Of a DNA stretch of 8,949 bases, positions 1-5,926 are shown one piece after another. Made by a program: the position numbers and the translations under genes. The stretch comes from Bacteriovoracaceae bacterium UBA2428 (GTDB lineage Bacteria; Bdellovibrionota; UBA2428). The notes below the pieces were generated by a model that saw only the letters and a program-made list of their open reading frames with translations, was not told the origin of the DNA and made no database searches. Numbering within the stretch: position 1 is the first letter of the stretch; each line of letters starts with the position of its first letter. The stretch is taken from NCBI GenBank assembly GCA_002343545.1, contig DDRA01000071.1, positions 9,719-18,667 of the forward strand, in the 5' to 3' direction.

Positions 1-509
1 CTCATCACCCGGGGGCTCCACGAGATCAGCCGCTTGGGGGTCGCGCTCGGCCCCGGCCGCAGCGAACGCCGGTCGAGCCCACGCCAAGCTCCGCGCACGT
101 CGCGCGCGCGCGGCAACTGCCAGATCGCGTCGGCGCCGCGGGACAAGCGAGCCGCCGCCTCGACGAAGAACGAGACGGAAACTTCGTCGCCCGACTCAAG
201 GCTCAAAAACCATTCGTCCGCCGGGGCCGCGCGGGCCGCCGCAATCCAAAGCTCGGCACGCGTGGCGGAAGCCCCCAGGCGCTCGGCCGCGAAGACCCAC
301 GGAGAAATCTGCTTCTCTTTCTCGAGGATACGCACGACCTCGAGATCGCGCGGGGGCGGGCTTCCTTCGTCGACGACCCTTAGCCGACAGCTCAACGGGA
401 GCGGCGAGCGGGCCTGGGCATAAAAAAGCCAGGCCCCGTGCAGGGCCGTCAAGCTCCGCTGCAAGCCCGAGAGATCGTCGCGATGCCACAGAAAGATTGA
501 AAGCGGCAT
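1..509 (-). CDS. GT2-like glycosyltransferase, N-terminal part (runs off left edge)
   Basis: An open frame of 169 codons runs from an ATG at 509 to the window edge without a stop. The order of features resembles the family 2 glycosyltransferase (GT-A) fold. The first strand is PLSIFLWHRDD (residues 2-12). The nucleotide-binding strand is RLRVVDEGSPPP (42-53), comparable to the usual IVVDDGS. Next come a helix with ARAAPADEWFLSLESGDEVS (92-111), in the place of the DxD strand, and FVEAAARLSRGAD (115-127). Such enzymes move a sugar from a nucleotide sugar to an acceptor, often for surface polysaccharide. The metal-binding DxD is degenerate here (E105-S-G107-D108), so the protein may be atypical or inactive. 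A GGGGGA stretch lies just upstream of the ATG. The gene is divergent from the protease at 606. The assignment rests on motif layout only, and the C-terminal half and acceptor cannot be seen. Confidence 0.6.
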   Translation of the reverse strand, partial: MPLSIFLWHRDDLSGLQRSLTALHGAWLFYAQARSPLPLSCRLRVVDEGSPPPRDLEVVRILEKEKQISPWVFAAERLGASATRAELWIAAARAAPADEWFLSLESGDEVSVSFFVEAAARLSRGADAIWQLPRARDVRGAWRGLDRRSLRPGPSATPKRLISWSPRVM

Positions 510-569
510 GATTCCCCCGGGGACTATCTTATTCGAATTCCCGACCTTTTCGCCTCTTTGTTAAGACAT

Positions 570-599
570 TTGACTCAATGCGTTAATGTGGGGTAAAAT
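570..599 (+). promoter_or_regulatory. Predicted sigma70-type promoter of the S8 protease
   Basis: TTGACT (570-575) and TAAAAT (594-599) are separated by 18 bases, a good match to housekeeping -35 and -10 boxes. Transcription would be expected to start about seven bases after the -10, at or next to the protease ATG at 606. The -35 lies inside a perfect 9-base dyad, TTGACTCAA (570-578), which could be an operator half or chance. This is inferred from consensus only. Confidence 0.5.
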
Positions 600-605
600 T
601 CTGAA

Positions 606-1853
606 ATGCCAATGCTTTTTCGTCGAGGACTCGCTTCGCTGGGAGTCACTCTCTCGCTTCTCGCGAGCCTTCCGGCCGGAGCCGAAAAAGCGGCGGCTCC
701 CATTGGCGTCGCGCTCGTCGACGCGTCCATCGACACGAATCACCCGTCTCTTCAGCCTTACCTCGACGAGGCCTACTTCGAGCCTTTTCTCGTCATGCGC
801 AACGGTCGCCAGAGCTCGCTCGCGGCGCTGAACCGCTTGCTCAAGCTTGAGTACCGGAAGGCCCTTGCCTCGGCCGACCCCGCGCTCCGAACGGTCATGG
901 AAGACATGAACCTCGCCGCGCAGATCGAGGCCGACCCAGGCTGCCTCCCGCGCCTCTCCGCCCAGGAAAAAACGGAATACCTCGCGGCCCGCGGCCGGCT
1001 CCGCGACCGGGAGCTCATCGCGAAGGCCCGCACGCACCCCGCCTTTAACGCCTACCGCGCCTCTCTGCACGGCACCCACGTCGCGAGCCTGCTCGTGAAA
1101 GGCTTGCGCCCCGAGACGCGCCTCCTCCACGTTCCCTACCTCGTCGAAAATATCAATCCGCAGCTCGAGGACCACGGATTTCTGGGTTTCCTTTCGAACT
1201 TGAACCAAGTCTTCACGAACGTCGACAAGGCGCTCAAGCGCGGCAACGTGCGCGTCGTGAACGTCTCGGCCGGCCTGGCGGTGCAGCCCCTTACCCCGGC
1301 GTCAGACCTGATTCCGGACCCGACGCCCTTGCTCTTCGCCCTTTTGCCGCTGGGACCCCTCGTGACCGCGTTCAACTTCAAAGGTCTCTTCGTCGAGAAC
1401 GAAGCCGCGCTCCGCCGCATCATTCTCAGCAGCATCGAGGACCTCACGAGCAAGAACCCGAACACGGTCTTCGTCTTCTCGGCCGGGAACGTGCGCAGCG
1501 ACGTCAGCACGACGAAGAACGACTTCGTCCACCTCGCGCGTCCGAACGTCCTGAGCGTCGCCGCCCTCGCCCGAGACGGCTCCATCGCTTCGTTCTCGAA
1601 CTACTCGCCCGAGCACATCGACGTGGCCGCGCCGGGCACCTGCATCCGGGGCGCCCGCGCCGGCGGCGGCGAAATGCGGGTCAGCGGCACGAGCCAAGCG
1701 ACGCCGATCGTCGCCAACGCCCTCGCCAAGATTTTCGAGGAGAATCCGGATTGGTCCGCCGAGACCGCGATGCGCCACTTCCTCGAGAACGTCGCGAAGA
1801 AGGACCCGATGCACGACTACACCGTGCGCGACGGCCGGGTCTTCACGCCCTGA
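606..1853 (+). CDS. Secreted subtilisin-family (S8) serine protease
   Basis: This 415-residue protein cleaves peptide bonds by the subtilase Asp-His-Ser mechanism. Residues 1-26 form a signal peptide (MPMLFRRG, a hydrophobic core, then LPAGA before E27), so it should be exported. The Asp motif is GVALVDASID (catalytic D39). The His motif is LHGTHVASLL (H155). The oxyanion Asn lies in FVFSAGN (N295), and the Ser motif is SGTSQATP (S363). NVSAG at 219-223 matches the substrate-binding strand. All catalytic residues are present, so it is probably active. Two unusual stretches stand out: 116 residues separate D39 from H155, far more than in subtilisin, and a hydrophobic segment lies around 242-256. 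A TAA at 594-596 is in frame upstream, so the start must be ATG 606 or ATG 612, with no clear Shine-Dalgarno at normal spacing. There is no obvious separate propeptide. The substrate is unknown. Confidence 0.93.
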   Translation: MPMLFRRGLASLGVTLSLLASLPAGAEKAAAPIGVALVDASIDTNHPSLQPYLDEAYFEPFLVMRNGRQSSLAALNRLLKLEYRKALASADPALRTVMEDMNLAAQIEADPGCLPRLSAQEKTEYLAARGRLRDRELIAKARTHPAFNAYRASLHGTHVASLLVKGLRPETRLLHVPYLVENINPQLEDHGFLGFLSNLNQVFTNVDKALKRGNVRVVNVSAGLAVQPLTPASDLIPDPTPLLFALLPLGPLVTAFNFKGLFVENEAALRRIILSSIEDLTSKNPNTVFVFSAGNVRSDVSTTKNDFVHLARPNVLSVAALARDGSIASFSNYSPEHIDVAAPGTCIRGARAGGGEMRVSGTSQATPIVANALAKIFEENPDWSAETAMRHFLENVAKKDPMHDYTVRDGRVFTP

Positions 1854-1871
1854 GGCGCCGGCCTCCCGACC

Positions 1872-2306
1872 TTAGCGGAGCTTCACGCAGCTTCGCAGGG
1901 CGCCCCGCGCTTCGAACATGCTCGAAGGGTATTCCTGGTCGCGGACTTCGAGGATGAAATCGCCGCCTTCGAGGCCCTGCAGGCGACCGCTCACGCGGAG
2001 CTTGTACTCCAAGCGCGCGCCCGAGCCTTCGCCTTCGAAGTGAAAACGGTCGTCGTCGCGGAACTCGAGCTGGGACCAGAGCCCGGTCAAGAAAACCGAA
2101 TCTTTGAGAAGAACGTCCGTCGTCCCTTCTTCGAAGGAATCCAAGCGAATCAAGTCGCCGGCTTCGACGTCGAAGATCTCGGGCAAGGTGCCGGGAGCCT
2201 CGATCACGCATTCGACGGCGGATTGCACTTCGAAAACGGAAGTGAGTTGGAAGTCCGACAAGTCGCTAAGACCCGTCGCGAATAAGAGGGGAACCTTCCA
2301 AATCAT
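1872..2306 (-). CDS. Unrecognised small cytoplasmic protein
   Basis: This protein has 144 residues and I recognise no family. It begins MIWKVPLLFATG, with no convincing signal peptide or membrane segment. It is acidic, and the second half alternates charged and hydrophobic residues (for example RFHFEGEGSGARLEYKLRV), which suggests a beta-rich fold. Its residue composition is ordinary, unlike the Arg/Gly/Pro-rich frames that overlap it, and this is the main reason to accept it. The start is constrained: a TGA at 2322-2324 is in frame upstream and no other start codon lies between. A GGGGG run sits three bases before the ATG and is a weak ribosome binding site. It is convergent with the protease (18-base gap) and divergent from the phosphodiesterase operon. 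A small beta-barrel regulatory domain such as a PilZ-like fold is conceivable, but I see no RxxxR or D/NxSxxG motif to support it. Confidence 0.7.
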   Translation of the reverse strand: MIWKVPLLFATGLSDLSDFQLTSVFEVQSAVECVIEAPGTLPEIFDVEAGDLIRLDSFEEGTTDVLLKDSVFLTGLWSQLEFRDDDRFHFEGEGSGARLEYKLRVSGRLQGLEGGDFILEVRDQEYPSSMFEARGALRSCVKLR

Positions 2307-2389
2307 CGGCCCCCAGAGGTATCACGAAGGGGCAGGACTTCCAAGCGCATTGCACCGCGGCGTGCGCCGCCCCTTGGGCCGGGCTCCCC

Positions 2390-2429
2390 CTGACGCAGTC
2401 CTGACAGGCGCCCGCGCCCGCTCAATGTT
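2390..2429 (+). promoter_or_regulatory. Possible promoter/operator of the phosphodiesterase-transporter operon
   Basis: CTGAC occurs at 2390-2394 and again at 2401-2405, an 11-base period on one helix face. Response regulators such as PhoB bind repeats with this period, but the PhoB half-site is CTGTCA, so the match is one of layout only. CTGACA (2401-2406) also fits a -35 box, with AATGTT (2424-2429) as a poor -10 after 17 bases. This is tentative. Confidence 0.2.
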
Positions 2430-2449
2430 CCGCGGCCCGACTCGATGTT
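2421..2449 (+). repeat. Direct repeat CTCRATGTT, 20-base spacing
   Basis: CTCAATGTT (2421-2429) and CTCGATGTT (2441-2449) match at eight of nine positions and start exactly 20 bases apart, close to two helical turns. They lie 35-63 bases before the phosphodiesterase ATG, in the divergent intergenic region 2307-2483. A regulator-binding pair is possible; function is inferred, and the repeat itself is directly visible. The rest of this region holds a GC-rich inverted repeat at 2357-2370 and nothing else I can support. Confidence 0.3.
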
Positions 2450-2468
2450 AAGGTTTCTATGGGGTATT

Positions 2469-2478
2469 GGAGAGGGGG
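2469..2478 (+). promoter_or_regulatory. Ribosome binding site fixing the phosphodiesterase start
   Basis: GGAGAGGGGG ends five bases before ATG 2484. It supports that ATG over the in-frame ATG at 2445, which would place 13 residues in front of a clean signal peptide and has no comparable ribosome binding site. Confidence 0.8.
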
Positions 2479-2483
2479 AACGG

Positions 2484-3374
2484 ATGAACGCACGATTCGT
2501 GATTGCGGGACTTTTCCTGGGCAGCGTGGTTTCCGCCCACGCTATTGAAGTCCAGGGCCATCGCGGGGCCCGAGCTCGCCGACCGGAGAACACGCTTTCG
2601 GCTTTCCGCTACGCGTACCAAATCGGCGTCGACGTCATCGAACTCGACCTCGCGGTCACCAAGGACGATCGCATCGTCGTGACCCACGACCTCACGATCA
2701 ACCCCAAGATCTGCCTGGGCCCGACGGGAGCCCGCCTGCGGATGCCGACGCCCGCCATCCGCTCGCTCACGCTCGAGGAGATCCGGCGTTTCGATTGCGG
2801 CAGCCTGCGCAACCCGGACTTCCCGAACCAGGTCGCCGCGCCCGGCGAAAAAATGCCGACTTTCGAGGAATTCCTGGATTTCTTCGCCCAGGCCGTGCGC
2901 GAGAACCGCGTGCCGAACCTGCGCATGAACGTCGAGACGAAGACCTCGCCCAAGGTCCCGGGCCTCTCGACGGATCCCGAATCCTTCGTGCGTCTCGTGC
3001 TGAGCGCCGTGCGCCGGCACGGCCTCGAAGACCGTCTCATCCTGCAAAGCTTCGACAAGCGCACGCTGCAAGCGGCCCGCAAGCTCTACCCGGGCGTCGT
3101 GATCTCGGCGCTCGACGACCGCCCGTGGCGCAACCCGCTCAGCTACCTCTCGGACATCCACCCCGAGTTCTACTCGCCCGGCATCTACTGGCTGGGCCTG
3201 CTGACCTCGAAGCCGGCCGTGCAGCTCATGAACGCGCTCGGCATCGGCGTCGTCCCCTACACCGCCAACACGCCCAAGGACTGGGATCGTCTCATCCGCA
3301 ACGGCGTGCGAGGTATCATCACGGATGATCCCTACGGATTGATCGAGCATCTTAAGCAGAGAGGACTTCGATGA
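2484..3374 (+). CDS. Exported glycerophosphodiester phosphodiesterase (GDPD family)
   Basis: This 296-residue enzyme is predicted to hydrolyse glycerophosphodiesters (deacylated phospholipid head groups) to glycerol-3-phosphate plus an alcohol, outside the cytoplasm. Residues 1-20 are a signal peptide ending SAHA. The GDPD core follows: QGHRGARARRPENTLSAF (H26, R27, E35, N36), VIELDLAVTKD (E53, D55) and VVTHD (H68). The 42-residue distance between H26 and H68 matches the catalytic His pair of the family. NVETKT (E151, K153) is the expected third metal-ligand region, ILQSFD is a family motif, and GVRGIITDDP is the typical last strand. Cys77 and Cys105 could form a disulfide. All key residues are present. 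It is the first gene of an operon and overlaps the next by ATGA, so translation is probably coupled. The exact substrate is not readable, and a related phosphodiester substrate cannot be excluded. Confidence 0.93.
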   Translation: MNARFVIAGLFLGSVVSAHAIEVQGHRGARARRPENTLSAFRYAYQIGVDVIELDLAVTKDDRIVVTHDLTINPKICLGPTGARLRMPTPAIRSLTLEEIRRFDCGSLRNPDFPNQVAAPGEKMPTFEEFLDFFAQAVRENRVPNLRMNVETKTSPKVPGLSTDPESFVRLVLSAVRRHGLEDRLILQSFDKRTLQAARKLYPGVVISALDDRPWRNPLSYLSDIHPEFYSPGIYWLGLLTSKPAVQLMNALGIGVVPYTANTPKDWDRLIRNGVRGIITDDPYGLIEHLKQRGLR

Positions 3375-4369
3375 CCTTCACCCGGATCAAAGCGCTCGGT
3401 TTCGTCGTGGCCGCGACCGCCCTTCTCTCCGCCTGTAAAAAGGACGAGCAGACGGTCTGGATCTACGCGAGCTACTACAAGGAAGTCATCGCGATGCACG
3501 CTCCCGTGCTCAAGGCGGCCTTCCCCGACGTCAAGATCCAGTGGTACCAAGCGGGTTCGGAGAACGTCTCGGCCAAGATCCAGGCCGAGCTCACGGGCGG
3601 CCAGCCCCAAGCCGACATCATGATGACGTCGGACATGTTCTTCTTCCAGGAGCTCGCCGAGAAGGGCGAGCTCGCCCCGCTCCAGGATCCGGCTTTCCTC
3701 AAGCTCCCGGCCGAAAACCTCGACCCCGAACGCCGCTTCGCGCTCTCGCGCTGGCCCGTCATGGTGCTCATCCATAACGAAAGCGTGCCCGAGGCCGAGC
3801 GTCCGAAGTCCTTCAAGGACCTCGTCGACCCTCGCTTCAAGGGCAAGATCACGATGCCCTCACCCCTCGAATCGGGCAGCGCCATGAGCGCCGCGCTCTA
3901 CCTCAAGAAGATGTACGGCGAGGAGTACTTCAAGGGCCTCCGCGCGAACGACATGCTCGCGGCCGGCGGCAACGGCGCGACGCTCTCGCGCGTGCAATCC
4001 GGCGAAAAGACCGTCGGCATGGTCCTCATCGAGAACGTGCTGCAGGCCATGGAAAAGGGGCAGAAGAACGTGCGCTTCGTCATCCCGTCCGAGGGCGCGC
4101 TCGCCATCGGATCGCCGATCGCCGTGCTCAAACGCGGCCGCAACGCCGAAGTCGCGCAGAAGATCGCGGCCTGGTTCATGTCGTCCGACGCGCAGGATTT
4201 GCTCATCAAAGGCTGGATCTACTCCGCGATCCCCGGATCGCCGACGCCCGCGGGCGCGCCCGAATGGAGCGCCCTCAAGCTCGCTCCCTGGGACCTTGGC
4301 ACCTTCCGCGAGTGGTCGAAGGAGCGCCAAGCGACCAAGGACATGTTCCAGAACATCGTCCTTCGCTGA
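3371..4369 (+). CDS. ABC transporter solute-binding lipoprotein (FbpA/AfuA-like)
   Basis: This 332-residue extracytoplasmic binding protein should capture a solute and deliver it to the permease at 4391. Residues 1-21 are a lipoprotein signal with lipobox LLSAC (Cys22), followed by KKDE, so it is expected to be membrane-anchored. The mature part has the type 2 periplasmic-binding layout: TVWIYASYYKEV (28-39), WYQAGSENVSAKIQAEL (58-74), ADIMMTSD (81-88), FKDLVDPRFKGKITMPSP (148-165), AGGNGATLSRVQSGEKTVGM (198-217), GSPIAVLKRGRN (247-258) and AWFMSSDAQDLL (267-278). This family covers ferric iron, hexose-phosphate and aminoethylphosphonate binders. The segment after VGM reads VLIENV and lacks the Tyr pair that binds iron in FbpA, so a non-iron ligand is more likely (inference). 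The start has GAGGA five bases upstream and overlaps the phosphodiesterase stop. Confidence 0.9.
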   Translation: MTFTRIKALGFVVAATALLSACKKDEQTVWIYASYYKEVIAMHAPVLKAAFPDVKIQWYQAGSENVSAKIQAELTGGQPQADIMMTSDMFFFQELAEKGELAPLQDPAFLKLPAENLDPERRFALSRWPVMVLIHNESVPEAERPKSFKDLVDPRFKGKITMPSPLESGSAMSAALYLKKMYGEEYFKGLRANDMLAAGGNGATLSRVQSGEKTVGMVLIENVLQAMEKGQKNVRFVIPSEGALAIGSPIAVLKRGRNAEVAQKIAAWFMSSDAQDLLIKGWIYSAIPGSPTPAGAPEWSALKLAPWDLGTFREWSKERQATKDMFQNIVLR

Positions 4370-4390
4370 TCGAAGGTCGGGATCGTCGCG

Positions 4391-5926
4391 GTGGCCATCA
4401 GCGAATTCTGGCAGGACGCGATCTGGAACACGGCCGTCGTCGCGCTCGGCGTGACCGCGCTGGCCGGCCTCCTGGCCGTCCCGTACGCGTGGCTGCTTGA
4501 GCGCACGAACCTGCCGGGCCGCCGCGCGCTCGCCGCGATGTTGACCTTCCCCTACGTCCTGCCTTCCTACCTGCTCGCGATCGCCTGGATCGTGCTCGCG
4601 AACCCGGCCGTCGGCTGGCTCAACCTGCTCGCCAAGCAGCTTTTCGGCTTCGAAGGGGCGTGGATCGACATCTACGGACTCGCGGGCATCGTCTTCATCG
4701 AAGGCACGGCGCTCTTCCCGATCGTCTTCGTGAGTTTCCGCGCCGGACTTCAGCGCCTGGACCCGAGCCTCGAGGACGCCGCGCGTATGTCGGGCGCGGG
4801 GCCGCTCACCGTCTTCTGGCGCGTGACGGCGCCCCTGCTCAAGAACACCTACCTCGCGGCGCTCATCGCGGTGCTGCTCGCCTCGATCGCGAGCTTCGGC
4901 GTGCCGGCCATGATCGGCGCGCCCGGCCGCCGCTACGTGCTCACGACCGCGCTCTACTCCCTCGTCAAGCAAGGTAGCGAAGACGCGCTCTTCCTGGCCT
5001 TCGAGATCTCGGCCGCGCTCGCGATTTTCGCGGTGCTCTTCGTCGTGCTTTCGCAGGTCCTTACGCGCCGGAAGGCCGCGCTCGTCGGCGGCGTCACGAG
5101 CCGGGCCTCGCTCACGGAGCTCGGCGCGTACCGCTGGCCGGCGGCTTGCTTCTGCTGGGGACTCGCCGCGCTTCTCATCGCGTTGCCGCTCGGCGCCCTC
5201 GTGCTGTCGAGCTTCCAAGTCACGCCCGGCGCCCTCTCGCTCGAGACCTTCGGCCTCACGAAGTGGGTCTACGTGCTCACGGAACTCCCGGGTTTCGGCT
5301 CGGCCGTTTGGGTGAGCCTCGAGACCGCCGCGCTCGCCGCGCTTCTCGTGGTCGGCCTCTCGCTCGCGATCGCGATCGTCGCCTGGACGGGGCACTACGG
5401 GCGTCGCCGGCGGTGGCGCTCGCTCGCGCGCGTCGCCGACGGGCTCGCCTCGCTCGCCTACTCGACGCCGGGCACGGTGCTCGCGCTCGTGCTCATCCTC
5501 TTCTGGACCGCGGTGCCCACGCTCTCGCTCGCGAACACGAGCTTCGCGCTCGTCGTCGCCTTCGTCGTGAAGTACATGCTGCTCGGCCTGAAGACGGTCG
5601 AGCCCGCCGCCTTCCTCGTGCACCCGAGCCTCATCGAAGCCGCCAAGCTTTCGGGCGCCGGCCCCTTCGCCACACTCTGGCGCATCTGGATCCCGCTCTT
5701 GCGTCCCGCCCTCCTCGGCGCGGGCCTGCTCGTGTTCATGCCCTGCCTCTCGGAGCTCACGATGTCGATCCTGCTCCACGGCCCCGGCACCGAGAACCTG
5801 GGCGTGCTGCTCTTCCAACTCCAAGAATACGCCGACCGCGCGTCGGCGGCCGTCATCGGCACGATCCTGCTGCTGACACTCTTCGCATTCAACTTCGTGG
5901 CCGGGAGAATCACGCGTGAGCCTTAA
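4391..5926 (+). CDS. ABC transporter permease, fused double-length (FbpB/AfuB-like)
   Basis: This 511-residue inner-membrane permease has two homologous halves, together predicted to have about twelve membrane segments. Each half carries an EAA loop that docks onto the ATPase: EDAARMSGAGPLTVFWRV (128-145) and EAAKLSGAGPFATLWRIW (416-433). The first half spans roughly residues 10-222 and the second 250-505, joined by a charged linker with RRKAA near 226-230. One chain of this size with two EAA loops is the usual design in FbpB, AfuB and related importers. The start is GTG 4391. It is the only start codon between the binding-protein stop in the same frame and the first hydrophobic segment, and its Shine-Dalgarno is weak, so coupling to the upstream gene is likely. 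Its last 11 bases overlap the ATPase gene. The transported solute is not readable from the sequence. Confidence 0.93.
   Translation: MAISEFWQDAIWNTAVVALGVTALAGLLAVPYAWLLERTNLPGRRALAAMLTFPYVLPSYLLAIAWIVLANPAVGWLNLLAKQLFGFEGAWIDIYGLAGIVFIEGTALFPIVFVSFRAGLQRLDPSLEDAARMSGAGPLTVFWRVTAPLLKNTYLAALIAVLLASIASFGVPAMIGAPGRRYVLTTALYSLVKQGSEDALFLAFEISAALAIFAVLFVVLSQVLTRRKAALVGGVTSRASLTELGAYRWPAACFCWGLAALLIALPLGALVLSSFQVTPGALSLETFGLTKWVYVLTELPGFGSAVWVSLETAALAALLVVGLSLAIAIVAWTGHYGRRRRWRSLARVADGLASLAYSTPGTVLALVLILFWTAVPTLSLANTSFALVVAFVVKYMLLGLKTVEPAAFLVHPSLIEAAKLSGAGPFATLWRIWIPLLRPALLGAGLLVFMPCLSELTMSILLHGPGTENLGVLLFQLQEYADRASAAVIGTILLLTLFAFNFVAGRITREP

Noticed and set aside
34..423. 129-residue plus-strand frame near the left edge
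   Set aside because: It is low-complexity and Arg/Ser/Ala-rich. The minus strand reads through the whole segment with GT2-like motifs.
1852..1865. GAGGC-GCCG-GCCTC hairpin between the convergent protease and small orphan gene
   Set aside because: There are only five pairs, it overlaps the stop codon, and no T-run follows on either strand; too weak to call a terminator.
2357..2370. Perfect inverted repeat GCGGCG-TG-CGCCGC in the 2307-2483 intergenic region
   Set aside because: The loop is very short, no gene ends nearby and no T-run follows. Such GC dyads are expected by chance in this composition.
2457..3350. 297-residue minus-strand frame opposite the phosphodiesterase
   Set aside because: The composition is typical of an antisense shadow, while the plus strand carries all GDPD catalytic motifs.
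4367..4393. Binding protein and permease lie in the same frame, separated only by TGA plus seven codons, suggesting readthrough or a broken fusion
   Set aside because: Separate binding protein and permease genes are the family norm, the lipoprotein and permease must end up on different sides of the membrane, and a GTG start sits at the expected permease N-terminus.
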